Notes under the pieces: generated by a model
The model's database searches: none
Told to the model about the DNA's origin: nothing
The model's input: only the letters and a program-made list of their open reading frames with translations
Assembly (NCBI RefSeq): GCF_024137865.1
Contig: NZ_CP099960.1
Coordinates: forward strand, 2,232,001-2,296,000
From: Moraxella sp. FZFQ2102
Lineage (GTDB): Bacteria > Pseudomonadota > Gammaproteobacteria > Pseudomonadales > Moraxellaceae
Length of the DNA: 64,000 nucleotides
Reading direction: 5' to 3'
Made by a program: the position numbers and the translations under genes
Shown here: positions 43,450-51,976 of the stretch, piece after piece
How the letters are laid out: each line of letters begins with the position of its first letter
Numbering within the stretch: position 1 is the first letter of the stretch

Positions 43450-43533
43450 ACAATAACTCATCTTTAAGCACTATGAATGACAAGGGCCGTGAATGGGTGA
43501 ATTGATGGACTATCTGATGGGCTGTGTATCGCT

Positions 43534-44295
43534 ATGAAAAAACTGTTCGATGATCAAAAAACCGCGTATCTGGAGCGACTGTGCTGCCATCCACTTTTGG
43601 CAGGTGTCAATAAGCAGGCGTTGCTATCCGTGCTTAGCATTCATCATTATCCGAAAAATAGCTTGATTTATCTGCAGTATGACAAGGTGCGCTATGTGTA
43701 TTTCTTGCTCGATGGCGCGATCAACTGTTATCGTCAGCAGCCTAATGGTCAAGAAAGTCTGATGGCAAGCTTTGATACGCGTATGGATACATCACAGCAG
43801 GTACTTATGATCAATGAAAGCTTGCCAACTGTGAATCATAGCTTATCAATATCATCTGATCATACGCCTTATAGCCAGTACAGTTTATCAGCACAGCAAG
43901 ACAGCCATCAGCTTACTGCTAAGGCAGCGCAATCAAGCTTTGTGGCATTATTGCCGATCAGTGAACTTGGCAAAATGATTGATTTAGGCGGTGTGTTCTT
44001 GTGGTATGGCGCGCAGATGCACAGGCAGCTATCGACGCAGTATCTGTTGTATGATTTATTGAGTCTAAAGACCGCGCAGGCGAAGGTGGCATATTATTTG
44101 CTGGCTTATGCAGATGCCAAAGGCGTGGTGACAGTGACGGTCAATCAGAAGAATTTGGCAGGATTGTTGGGCTTGCGTGCTGAGACATTGAGCCGTACTT
44201 TACGCATTTTGATGGCGAAGAAAATCATTGATACGCACGCACAGGGTTTTGTGATTTTGGATGAGAAAATCTTGGCTGCTATCGTTGAACAATAA
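43534..44295 (+). CDS. Crp/Fnr-family transcriptional regulator with FNR-type DNA recognition
   Basis: A 253-residue regulator. The N-terminal cyclic-nucleotide-type beta-roll begins about residue 25 (VLSIHHYPKNSLIYLQYDKV) and is interrupted at about 88-135 by a Ser/Gln-rich insert in place of the usual G-E-x-F/G segment. The dimer helix (about 155-185) leads to the helix-turn-helix NQKNLAGLLGLRAETLSRTL. Its recognition helix has E-T-L-S-R, matching the E-x-x-S-R of FNR that reads TTGAT. It lacks the four-Cys cluster of FNR (only Cys17-Cys18 in RLCCHPL). A DNR/NnrR-like haem or NO sensor is the better comparison. The three FNR-type boxes in this window are likely targets. Confidence 0.82.
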   Translation: MKKLFDDQKTAYLERLCCHPLLAGVNKQALLSVLSIHHYPKNSLIYLQYDKVRYVYFLLDGAINCYRQQPNGQESLMASFDTRMDTSQQVLMINESLPTVNHSLSISSDHTPYSQYSLSAQQDSHQLTAKAAQSSFVALLPISELGKMIDLGGVFLWYGAQMHRQLSTQYLLYDLLSLKTAQAKVAYYLLAYADAKGVVTVTVNQKNLAGLLGLRAETLSRTLRILMAKKIIDTHAQGFVILDEKILAAIVEQ

Positions 44296-44334
44296 GCATT
44301 CAAGCAGCAGTAAATTGGTAATTTTTTCTAAAAT

Positions 44335-44367
44335 ATAAAAAAGCATCTTATGATAAGATGCTTTTTT
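44335..44367. terminator. Bidirectional terminator between the Crp/Fnr gene and thiolase
   Basis: AAAAAAGCATCTTA and TAAGATGCTTTTTT are perfectly complementary around a 3-nt loop. A- and T-runs on both sides suit both convergent genes. Confidence 0.9.
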
Positions 44368-44387
44368 GTTGTGGTGCTTGCAAGCAA

Positions 44388-45566
44388 TCACACTTCAACC
44401 GCCATTGCCAATCCCATACCGCCACCGACGCACAAGGTAGCGACGCCTTTGGATTTGCCTGAGCGTTTAAGTTCGTGGATTAAGCTGACCAAAATACGGC
44501 AACCTGATGCACCGATTGGGTGTCCGATGGCGATTGCTCCGCCATTGACATTGACCTTGTCGCTAGGCAAGCCTAATTCTTTGGCAACGCCTAAGGCTTG
44601 AGCGGAAAATGCTTCATTGGCTTCAAATAAATCCACATCGGCAATACTCCAACCTGCTTTTTGTAAGGCAACTTTCACCGCTGATACAGGCCCTAGTCCC
44701 ATGACTTCAGGCTCAATACCAGTCGCACTATACGAAACGATTTTTGCCAAAATCGGCAAGCCCAATGCTTTGGCACGGCTTTCGCTCATCAGTAGCACGG
44801 CGGAGGCACCGTCATTTAAACCTGAGGCATTGCCTGCGGTTACTGTGCCATCTTTTTTAAAGGCTGGTTTTAGTTTGGCTAAACCTTCAGCTGTCGTATT
44901 TGACTTGATGTATTCATCTTTATCCACAATAATAGGGTCGCCTTTGCGTTGTGGTACGGCAACTGGGGTAATTTCGCTGACAAATTTGCCATCTGCTTGA
45001 GCCTTAGTCGCTTTTTGTTGTGATGACAAGGCAAATGCGTCTTGTTCTTCACGGCTGATATTTAAGCGTTCAGCAATATTTTCAGCAGTAATGCCCATAT
45101 GATAGCCGTGATAAACATCGGTCAAGCCGTCCGCCACCATGCTATCGGTGAGCGTGCCATTGCCCATTTTTACGCCATCACGCATTCGTATAAAATGCGG
45201 ACTTTGCGACATGGATTCTTGACCGCCTGCAATGACGATGTCGGCATCACCACATAAAATTGCTTGTACACCCATTTGCACGGCTTTTAAACCCGAACCA
45301 CACACCACATTGACCGTTGTAGCTGGAGTGGTTACAGGCAATCCTGCAAACATTCCTGCTTGACGGGCTGGATTTTGTCCTACGCCTGCAGTCAAGACAT
45401 TACCCATAATCACTTCGCTGATTTGTTCAGCTTTTAACCCTGTTTCTTGTAAAATATCGCTGATGACTACCTGCCCCAGTTGTGGTGCGGTTAGGCTTGA
45501 TAATGAGCCTAAAAATGAACCGACTGGCGTGCGTTTGGCAGAAACGATAACAACTGAATTTGACAT
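44388..45566 (-). CDS. atoB: Acetyl-CoA acetyltransferase (thiolase II)
   Basis: A 392-residue thiolase that splits acetoacetyl-CoA to two acetyl-CoA. The nucleophile lies in [15 protein letters not shown] (Cys near 88), the second Cys in [16 protein letters not shown], and the His in [18 protein letters not shown]. It closes the run scoA-scoB-atoB (gaps about 20 bp), so it completes acetoacetate use. A biosynthetic PHB role is possible but no phaB or phaC is present. Confidence 0.92.
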   Translation of the reverse strand: MSNSVVIVSAKRTPVGSFLGSLSSLTAPQLGQVVISDILQETGLKAEQISEVIMGNVLTAGVGQNPARQAGMFAGLPVTTPATTVNVVCGSGLKAVQMGVQAILCGDADIVIAGGQESMSQSPHFIRMRDGVKMGNGTLTDSMVADGLTDVYHGYHMGITAENIAERLNISREEQDAFALSSQQKATKAQADGKFVSEITPVAVPQRKGDPIIVDKDEYIKSNTTAEGLAKLKPAFKKDGTVTAGNASGLNDGASAVLLMSESRAKALGLPILAKIVSYSATGIEPEVMGLGPVSAVKVALQKAGWSIADVDLFEANEAFSAQALGVAKELGLPSDKVNVNGGAIAIGHPIGASGCRILVSLIHELKRSGKSKGVATLCVGGGMGLAMAVEV

Positions 45567-45583
45567 GATAGTTCCTTTTTTAA

Positions 45584-46213
45584 TTATTGAATAATGCTAA
45601 CGCCTGTTTTGCTTTGCAATTCATCAAAACTTACACCATCTGCCAATTCCACCAGTTTCAGCCCATCTTTGGTAATGTCCAAAACCGCTAAATCGGTAAT
45701 GATACGATGTACCACTTTTTTGCCTGTCAATGGTAATTCGCATTGTGGTTTGATTTTGAATGCTCCGTTTTTGGCGGTATGTTCCATCAGCACAATCACT
45801 CGTTGCACACCTGCGACTAAGTCCATCGCTCCGCCCATGCCTTTGACCATTTTACCGGGTATCATCCAGTTGGCAAGGTCGCCAAATTCTGACACTTCCA
45901 TCGCTCCTAAAATCGCCAAATTGACTTTTCCGCCACGAATCATCGCAAAGGATTGACTGCTACTAAAGAAGCTCGCCCCTGTTTGTGTGGTAACGGTTTG
46001 TTTGCCTGCGTTGATTAAATCAGGGTCAAGTTCGTCTTCGGTTGGGAATGCTCCAATGCCAAGCAAGCCATTTTCTGACTGGAGCATGACATTGACACCG
46101 TCAGGAATGTAGTTGGCGACCAAAGTCGGTAAGCCAATGCCCAAATTGACATAAAAACCATCTTGTAATTCTTGGCTGGCACGCTGTGCCATTTGCTCTC
46201 TTGTCCATGCCAT
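45584..46213 (-). CDS. scoB: Succinyl-CoA/acetate:3-ketoacid CoA-transferase subunit B
   Basis: A 209-residue subunit. The catalytic Glu lies in [12 protein letters not shown], and [14 protein letters not shown] and [21 protein letters not shown] are family motifs. With subunit A it moves CoA to acetoacetate. The donor (succinyl-CoA or acetyl-CoA) cannot be told from the sequence. Confidence 0.92.
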   Translation of the reverse strand: MAWTREQMAQRASQELQDGFYVNLGIGLPTLVANYIPDGVNVMLQSENGLLGIGAFPTEDELDPDLINAGKQTVTTQTGASFFSSSQSFAMIRGGKVNLAILGAMEVSEFGDLANWMIPGKMVKGMGGAMDLVAGVQRVIVLMEHTAKNGAFKIKPQCELPLTGKKVVHRIITDLAVLDITKDGLKLVELADGVSFDELQSKTGVSIIQ

Positions 46214-46234
46214 GATTATTCTCCTAATTTTAAA

Positions 46235-46939
46235 TTATGCTTGACGAATGGTGCGTTGTTCAATGCGTTTTTCTGGATTGGCATTTACCACAATGCGATG
46301 CACATAAATGCCAGGCAAGTGAATGCTATCAGGGTCTAACTCGCCCACTTCTACCAATTCTTCCACTTCTACAATGGTGATTTTGCCTGCGGTGGCAACA
46401 TCTGGGTTGAAGTTGCGAGCGGTTTTACGGAAAATTAAATTGCCTGCTTTGTCAGCTTTCCACGCTTTAACGAGCGATACATCAGCCACAAGCGAGCGTT
46501 CCAGCACATACTCAACGCCATCAAATTCACGCACTTCTTTACCTTCAGCAACTTGTGTACCCACGCCTGTTTTGGTGAAAAAGGCTGGAATGCCCGCACC
46601 GCCAGCACGCAATTTTTCGGCTAATGTGCCTTGTGGTGTAAGTTCCACTTCTAATTCGCCTGATAAAAATTGGCGTTCAAATTCTTTATTTTCACCGACA
46701 TAAGAGGCAATCATCTTTTTGATTTGGCGAGTTTGTAAAAGTAAACCTAAGCCAAAATCGTCCACGCCTGCGTTATTGCTAATACAAGTCAAGCCTGTAA
46801 CGCCACTCTCACGCAAAGCACTGATTAAACTCTCTGGAATGCCACATAACCCAAAACCACCGACTGCGATGGTTTGGTTGTTGGCAACCACGCCTTGCAA
46901 GGCAGATACCGCATTGTCATATACTTTACTCATAATCAT
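46235..46939 (-). CDS. scoA: 3-ketoacid CoA-transferase subunit A
   Basis: A 234-residue subunit; translation may start at Met3 (MSKVYDNAV). Motifs are [28 protein letters not shown] and the Gly-rich [18 protein letters not shown]. Followed by scoB after 21 bp. A palindromic repeat lies in the gap upstream, between it and atoE. Confidence 0.92.
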   Translation of the reverse strand: MIMSKVYDNAVSALQGVVANNQTIAVGGFGLCGIPESLISALRESGVTGLTCISNNAGVDDFGLGLLLQTRQIKKMIASYVGENKEFERQFLSGELEVELTPQGTLAEKLRAGGAGIPAFFTKTGVGTQVAEGKEVREFDGVEYVLERSLVADVSLVKAWKADKAGNLIFRKTARNFNPDVATAGKITIVEVEELVEVGELDPDSIHLPGIYVHRIVVNANPEKRIEQRTIRQA

Positions 46940-46995
46940 TCCTTAGGTTGTTGTTAAACATAGTATGGTAATTATTCATACATTTCAATAAATTT

Positions 46996-47062
46996 GGTGT
47001 AGAGTGCGTTGTATGCACCTTTAAAATACTCCATCTTAATGGTGCGTGGGACGCACCTACCG
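46996..47062. repeat. Palindromic intergenic repeat, copy B
   Basis: GTGTAGAGTGCGTTGTATGCACC at 46997-47019 (imperfect; core TGTAGAGTGCGTTGTATGCA) faces GGTGCGTGGGACGCACCTAC (47041-47060). The same GTAGGGTGCGT / ACGCACC theme is in copies A and C. Located between scoA and atoE. Confidence 0.75.
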
Positions 47063-47089
47063 TATCTTGATTTAACAGTACAAAAAAAA

Positions 47090-48430
47090 TTAAGCCAAGA
47101 AAAAGAACGCCCCACAAATCAAAACACCTGAATACGCCAAAGCAATCAAACAATAGCCCATGATGGAGCGAGCGTCAAGCCCTACAATGCCCAACAGTGG
47201 CAATGCCCAAAACGGCTGAATCATATTCGTCCACGCATCACCCCAAGCGATTGCCATTGCCGAAACCACAGGCTCTACACCAAGCTGTACACCAGCTGGT
47301 AGCATAATTGGACCTTGTACTGCCCATTGACCACCGCCCGATGGCACAAAGACATTAACCAGTCCAGCACTCAAAAACGCAAGCATGGGGAAAGTCTCTT
47401 GATTGGAAATCGCCACAAAGCCATTACTAATCATACCAGCGAGCGACTGACCGCCATCGGCTGACCCCATCATCAGACCCATGATACCGCCATAAAATGG
47501 GAATAATAACACAATACCTGCAATGCCCTTGGCACTGTCTTCAATGGCACGGCTGTAGCGTTCTGGGGTTTTGTGTGCCAAAATCCCTGCAAACAAAAAC
47601 AGCCCAATGACGATGTTTAACGCCAAATTAAAGCCATTATTGGCAAAATGCCCAAACAGATAAATCGCCCCCATTGCCACGATAAGCAGTGCCATCAAGC
47701 GATTGTCATCTAGTTTTTGGGCAGGGGTATTAGTGGGTGGCAACACTGGCAATGCTTCGCTTAATTTGGCAGGGTCGGCAATGGTCGGCTCTTTGGGTAG
47801 CATGAGCATATTGACAATTGGCAAACCGATAAGCAAACCAAAAACGATAAAGAGATTAAGCGGTGAAAACAGCGTTTGGCTCACAGGAATGGCAGCTGTG
47901 ATGGTCTCGCCAGAGATACGCACCAAATCCGCCCCTTCAGTCGCCAAAGCCAAGGGAATAGAGCCTGATAGACCACCATGCCAAATCAAAAAGCCAGAAT
48001 AAGCCGAAGCCACCAGTAGTGGGTAGTCCACGCCCTGTACTTTTCGTGCCAAAGACTTGGCAAAGACCGCCCCCACAATCAAGCCAAAGCCCCAGTTGAG
48101 CCAGCAGCCTATCAACGCCACCACAGTTACAGCGACAATGGCTTGTTTTGGGCTTTTGACTTTGGCGGCGATATTATCCAAAAACCGCCCCACAATCGGT
48201 GCTTTGGCAAGTACATGACCTGTTACCAAAATCAGTGCCATCTGCATAGAAAAGCCAAGTAGCGACCACAGCCCATCGCCCCAAAATTTGGCAGCGGTGA
48301 GGATGCTTTGGTCAGTCAAGATCATCGCAGCGGCAAATACTGCGACAGTAAGAATGATACAAAATACGAACGGTGATGGCAGATAGCTTTTGACCAGTTT
48401 CACCGAGAGATTGGTGATCGCTTGAAACAT
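47090..48430 (-). CDS. atoE: Short-chain fatty acid transporter AtoE
   Basis: A 446-residue inner-membrane protein with about 12 helices. ATG 48430 (MFQAITNLSVKLVKSYLPSP) matches family starts. GCWLNWGFGLIVGAVFAK, YSGFLIWHGGLSGSIPLALAT (in pieces SGFLIWHGG, LSGSIPLALA) and NVFVPSGGGQWAVQGPIMLPA are AtoE hallmarks. It takes up butyrate or acetoacetate to feed the thiolase and CoA-transferase genes downstream. Confidence 0.92.
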   Translation of the reverse strand: MFQAITNLSVKLVKSYLPSPFVFCIILTVAVFAAAMILTDQSILTAAKFWGDGLWSLLGFSMQMALILVTGHVLAKAPIVGRFLDNIAAKVKSPKQAIVAVTVVALIGCWLNWGFGLIVGAVFAKSLARKVQGVDYPLLVASAYSGFLIWHGGLSGSIPLALATEGADLVRISGETITAAIPVSQTLFSPLNLFIVFGLLIGLPIVNMLMLPKEPTIADPAKLSEALPVLPPTNTPAQKLDDNRLMALLIVAMGAIYLFGHFANNGFNLALNIVIGLFLFAGILAHKTPERYSRAIEDSAKGIAGIVLLFPFYGGIMGLMMGSADGGQSLAGMISNGFVAISNQETFPMLAFLSAGLVNVFVPSGGGQWAVQGPIMLPAGVQLGVEPVVSAMAIAWGDAWTNMIQPFWALPLLGIVGLDARSIMGYCLIALAYSGVLICGAFFFLA

Positions 48431-48623
48431 TGTCACTTCCCTTTGCGGCGTCAATTCCTTATGTGGAAAACCGCGTATCTATTGTTATTTTATACGGCAT
48501 CCGATTTCAACGATTGTAATCGTTTCGAATGCCAAAATCAATGTTTATTGCAATTTCATCAAAAATTTAGAATCAATCAGCCAAAGCCAAATAAACTGTC
48601 GCCAAAGTCAGCGACCGCCCTTT

Positions 48624-49946
48624 TTAGGATAAGACATGCACCAGCCACAGCGCCATACTTGGCATAAAGGCAAGCGCGACGATGCGGATCAAATCCGAGC
48701 ACAGAAACGGCAGCACACCTTTATAAGTTTCTTTCATCGGCACATCTTTGGCAAGACTATTGATGACAAAGATATTCATGCCCACAGGCGGTGTGATCAA
48801 GCCAATCTCAACCACCATCAAGGCAAGCACGCCAAACCAAATCGCCTTATCGGTTGGGTTTAGCCCCCACAGATCCAGACCCATGATGATTGGGAAAAAC
48901 ACAGGAATGGTCAATAGAATCATCGACAAGCTATCCATCACGCAACCAAGCACAATATAGATGATGATCATGGCAAATAGCACGGTCAATGGTGACATAC
49001 CGCTATTGATCACCCAGTCAGCAAGTGCAGCAGGCATCTGTGAGATGGCGAAAAATGCATTCAGCAGATCAGCACCGATTAGGATCAAAAAGATCATGGC
49101 TGTCGATGAAGCGGTATCTAGCAGTGCTTGCATAAAGCCTTCTTTGGTCAGCTCACGCGTCACTAAGGCAAGTAAAGCCACCGCCACCGTACCGATCGCC
49201 GCTGCTTCTGTTGGCGTAAAGATACCACCATAGATACCGCCGATCACAGTCACGAACACTGCGACTACAGGCCATACACCTTTTAATAAGGTGAATCGCT
49301 CGCCCCAGCTCATCTTCGGCATGGCAGGGCCACTGTTTGGCACTAGGCGCACATAGATGGCGATGGCAAGCATATAGCCAAGCATGGCGATTAAACCGGG
49401 GACTAATGCCGCCATGAACATCGCTGAGACATTTTGTTCAGTTAAAACAGCATAAATCACCAGTACCACCGATGGCGGGATCAAAATCCCCAAAGTACCA
49501 CCCGCTGCAAGTGCACCCGTTGATAATGCATCTGAATAATTGGCGCGCTTAAGCTCTGGTAAGGCAACTTGCCCCATGGTGGCGGCAGTGGCAAGTGACG
49601 AACCGCAAATCGCCCCAAAGCCTGCACACGCGCCGACCGCACTGATCGCCGCCCCACCACGATAATGACCCAAAAAAGCATTGGCAGACTGAAATAGTCG
49701 TTTGGACAAGCCGCCACGCGATGCTAAGTTACCCATCAATAAAAACAATGGCACAACGGACAAATCATAGACCGAAAAGCGCGCAAACGGCATCCCTTTT
49801 AGGTAGCTTAATAACGGTACCCACCCTGCGACCATCACATAGCCGATACCGCCTGCAATAAGCATTGCAACGCCAATATGAATACGAAAAACCAATAGCA
49901 GAATGGTAAAAGCACCCATTCCAAGTCCGATCATCATTGGATCCAT
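48624..49946 (-). CDS. dctM: TRAP transporter large permease (DctM family)
   Basis: A 440-residue membrane protein with about 12 helices. GAICGSSLATAATMGQVALPE, GTLGILIPPSVVLVIYAV and GLITPPVGMNIFVI are DctM motifs. Energy comes from the sodium gradient. It lies 18 bp after dctQ. The substrate is not encoded in the sequence in a readable way, but the cluster faces a sulfatase gene. Confidence 0.93.
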   Translation of the reverse strand: MDPMMIGLGMGAFTILLLVFRIHIGVAMLIAGGIGYVMVAGWVPLLSYLKGMPFARFSVYDLSVVPLFLLMGNLASRGGLSKRLFQSANAFLGHYRGGAAISAVGACAGFGAICGSSLATAATMGQVALPELKRANYSDALSTGALAAGGTLGILIPPSVVLVIYAVLTEQNVSAMFMAALVPGLIAMLGYMLAIAIYVRLVPNSGPAMPKMSWGERFTLLKGVWPVVAVFVTVIGGIYGGIFTPTEAAAIGTVAVALLALVTRELTKEGFMQALLDTASSTAMIFLILIGADLLNAFFAISQMPAALADWVINSGMSPLTVLFAMIIIYIVLGCVMDSLSMILLTIPVFFPIIMGLDLWGLNPTDKAIWFGVLALMVVEIGLITPPVGMNIFVINSLAKDVPMKETYKGVLPFLCSDLIRIVALAFMPSMALWLVHVLS

Positions 49947-49963
49947 CTTATTATTCCTTATCC

Positions 49964-50500
49964 TTATTTGACAGCGTTGCCATAATCACGAAAAAACTGC
50001 CATGCTGTATAAAATGATGTCAATGCCAGTAGGAAAAACCCTGGTGCGATGGTTAGGTGCGCCCACCATTCAGGCATACCCAGAATCATCGTCGTTGTGC
50101 CGTTTTTGTAGGCGGTGATGCCCCCAAAATAACTACGCCACATCAGCACCAGTGAACACGCGCCCAATAAAATCGCCGCGATGATATCTAAGTATTTGCG
50201 CACAGCCATCGGTGCTTTTAGGGTAAAAAAATCAACAATTACATGGGCTTTTTTCATCTGTCCATAAGGCAAAAAAGCCGCAATCGCCCACGCACAGCCC
50301 AGTTGCACCAGCTCCACATCACCTTTGATCGGTGCAGAAAATAGCGCGCGGCCGATGACGCTTGCGGTCGAAATCACACAAATCGCCACCAAAATGACGA
50401 TGCCGCCCATCGCAGACAGCTTCGACCACGCCATCAAAAACCGACCCACCGCATCCTTTGGTGTATCATCGCGCACTTCGATCTCAAATGCTTCAGACAT
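49964..50500 (-). CDS. dctQ: TRAP transporter small permease (DctQ family)
   Basis: A 178-residue membrane protein with four predicted helices. The region GRALFSAPIKGDVELVQLGC and AAFLPYGQMKKAHVIVDFF are typical DctQ features (E-L and the H-V-x-V-D motif). Separated from dctP by 115 bp that holds a large stem-loop. Confidence 0.9.
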   Translation of the reverse strand: MSEAFEIEVRDDTPKDAVGRFLMAWSKLSAMGGIVILVAICVISTASVIGRALFSAPIKGDVELVQLGCAWAIAAFLPYGQMKKAHVIVDFFTLKAPMAVRKYLDIIAAILLGACSLVLMWRSYFGGITAYKNGTTTMILGMPEWWAHLTIAPGFFLLALTSFYTAWQFFRDYGNAVK

Positions 50501-50532
50501 ATCATTCCCTTTTTTGTTATTGTAAGATTGAT

Positions 50533-50605
50533 TGGCAGTCAGTTTGGCTTGTGATTGATCATAAGCTGATTAAATTCACTTAATCGCTTACCAAACTCAC
50601 TGCCA
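50533..50605 (-). repeat. Large stem-loop between dctP and dctQ
   Basis: TGGCAGTCAGTTTGG (50533-50547) and CCAAACTCACTGCCA (50591-50605) are complementary at 14 of 15 positions around a 43-nt loop. There is no T-run. Placed after the binding-protein gene and before the permeases, it could stabilise the dctP message or cut expression of dctQM. Confidence 0.65.
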
Positions 50606-50615
50606 TTGTAGGTGA

Positions 50616-51671
50616 TTATTTGGCAGCGGCGGCGACCAGTTCTTTGGCGCGATTGACCATCGCTTGACCGTCATAGCCCTTGGCATTCATCTCGCTGATC
50701 CAGTCGCTTTCGACTTTTTTCGCCGCTTCTTCAAAACGCTTAACTTCAGCACTGTCAATGGTGTTAATCGCATTACCATTATCCACCGCGTGCGCGCGTG
50801 CTGGCGCAAGCTCATCATCCCATGCCTTACCGATGCTCGCTGAGAAATCCGCACCAGAGTTATCATCGATGATTTTTTTCAGATTGTCAGGCAAACTGTT
50901 ATAACGCTGCTTATTCATTGCGATGGTGAATAAGGTGCTGTATAGCACAGGATCAGGCTCGTTGATCTCTGAATGGTATTTGGTCATCTCGTGCAGTTTA
51001 AGCGTTGGCACGACTTCCCAAGGCAGCACATAGCCATCGACCACGCCTTTTGACAGTGAATCGGTCAAGCTTGGCAAAGGTAGGCTCACTGGTGTTGCAC
51101 CATAAGCTTCTAGCATCTTATTGGTAAGGCGTGTCGGCGCGCGCAGTTTTAGACCTTTTAAATCTTCGATTTTGGTGATTGGGCGGACATTGTTGTGGAA
51201 TTGACCGCGATCATGGACATTGAATGCCAATGGTTTTAGATTGGCGAAATCTTTTTGACCAAATTCTTCATAGATCTGCCACGCCACACGGCTGCTGCTT
51301 TCGGCATCGCGCGTCAAAAATGGCAGCTCCATCACTTCCATGCTTGGGAAGCGACCTGCATTATTACCTGGTAAGCTAAAGACGATGTCGGCCACGCCAT
51401 CCATCACCTGATCGAACAGCTGCTGCGGTGTGCCGCCAAGCTGCATGGCAGGATAAAATTGGCAAACCATCTGACCTTGTGACTGTTGTTCGATTGTTTG
51501 GCACCAAGGCTCAAGCACCTTTTTTTGTGCCATGGCGGTCGCTGGCCAAAAATGTGAGACTTTAAGAACGACCTTTTCGCCTGATGCCGCTGAAGGTGCG
51601 GTTGCAACATCTTCCGTGCACCCTGCCATTGCTAGTGCTGCCAATACCAGTGCGGTTGCTTTTAGTTTCAT
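50616..51671 (-). CDS. dctP: TRAP transporter substrate-binding protein (DctP family), lipoprotein
   Basis: A 351-residue exported protein. ATG 51671 (MKLKATALVLAALAMAGCTE) is preferred to the frame start at 51707. The lipobox LAMAGC makes it membrane-anchored rather than free. DctP features are VLKVSHFWPATAMAQKKV, DIVFSLPGNNAGRFPSMEVM, LKGLKLRAPTRLTNKML (with the carboxylate-binding Arg) and VVDGYVLPWEVVPTLKL. The substrate probably carries a carboxylate. Confidence 0.92.
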   Translation of the reverse strand: MKLKATALVLAALAMAGCTEDVATAPSAASGEKVVLKVSHFWPATAMAQKKVLEPWCQTIEQQSQGQMVCQFYPAMQLGGTPQQLFDQVMDGVADIVFSLPGNNAGRFPSMEVMELPFLTRDAESSSRVAWQIYEEFGQKDFANLKPLAFNVHDRGQFHNNVRPITKIEDLKGLKLRAPTRLTNKMLEAYGATPVSLPLPSLTDSLSKGVVDGYVLPWEVVPTLKLHEMTKYHSEINEPDPVLYSTLFTIAMNKQRYNSLPDNLKKIIDDNSGADFSASIGKAWDDELAPARAHAVDNGNAINTIDSAEVKRFEEAAKKVESDWISEMNAKGYDGQAMVNRAKELVAAAAK

Positions 51672-51976
51672 GTGATACTCCTGCGTGAAATTGATGCCAA
51701 ATAGCATTCCTTGATAAACATCGTTGCGAAATTTCAGGCTTAGGTTTTTGCCCTTGTTTGGTATTAAACCTGTTTTTTGGTAAAATTTACAGCGGTTTTT
51801 TCTGATTTATTTATACAAAATCGCAATAAATTCATTGCATTTTTGGGATTACAATACCCTTGTGTCATAATACTGCATAAAAATTGTCGAAATTTTATCA
51901 AAATGATGCATAATTTTTGTGATATCTGGCATGATTGTACAAGATTTTTTAATTTCAATGATAATTCTTCAAAGGA
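51672..51976. other. AT-rich divergent intergenic region, dctP / sulfatase
   Basis: About 305 bp without a gene. It must hold promoters for both units. TGCATAAAAATTGT (51873-51886) and TGCATAATTTTTGT (51907-51920) are two similar blocks, and several CATAAT/TATAAT-like hexamers occur, but I cannot assign a regulator. AAAGGA lies before the sulfatase start. Confidence 0.4.

Noticed and set aside
43534..44295. Calling the Crp/Fnr protein FNR itself
   Set aside because: FNR needs four Cys for its 4Fe-4S cluster; only one adjacent Cys pair is near the N-terminus, plus no matching later Cys.
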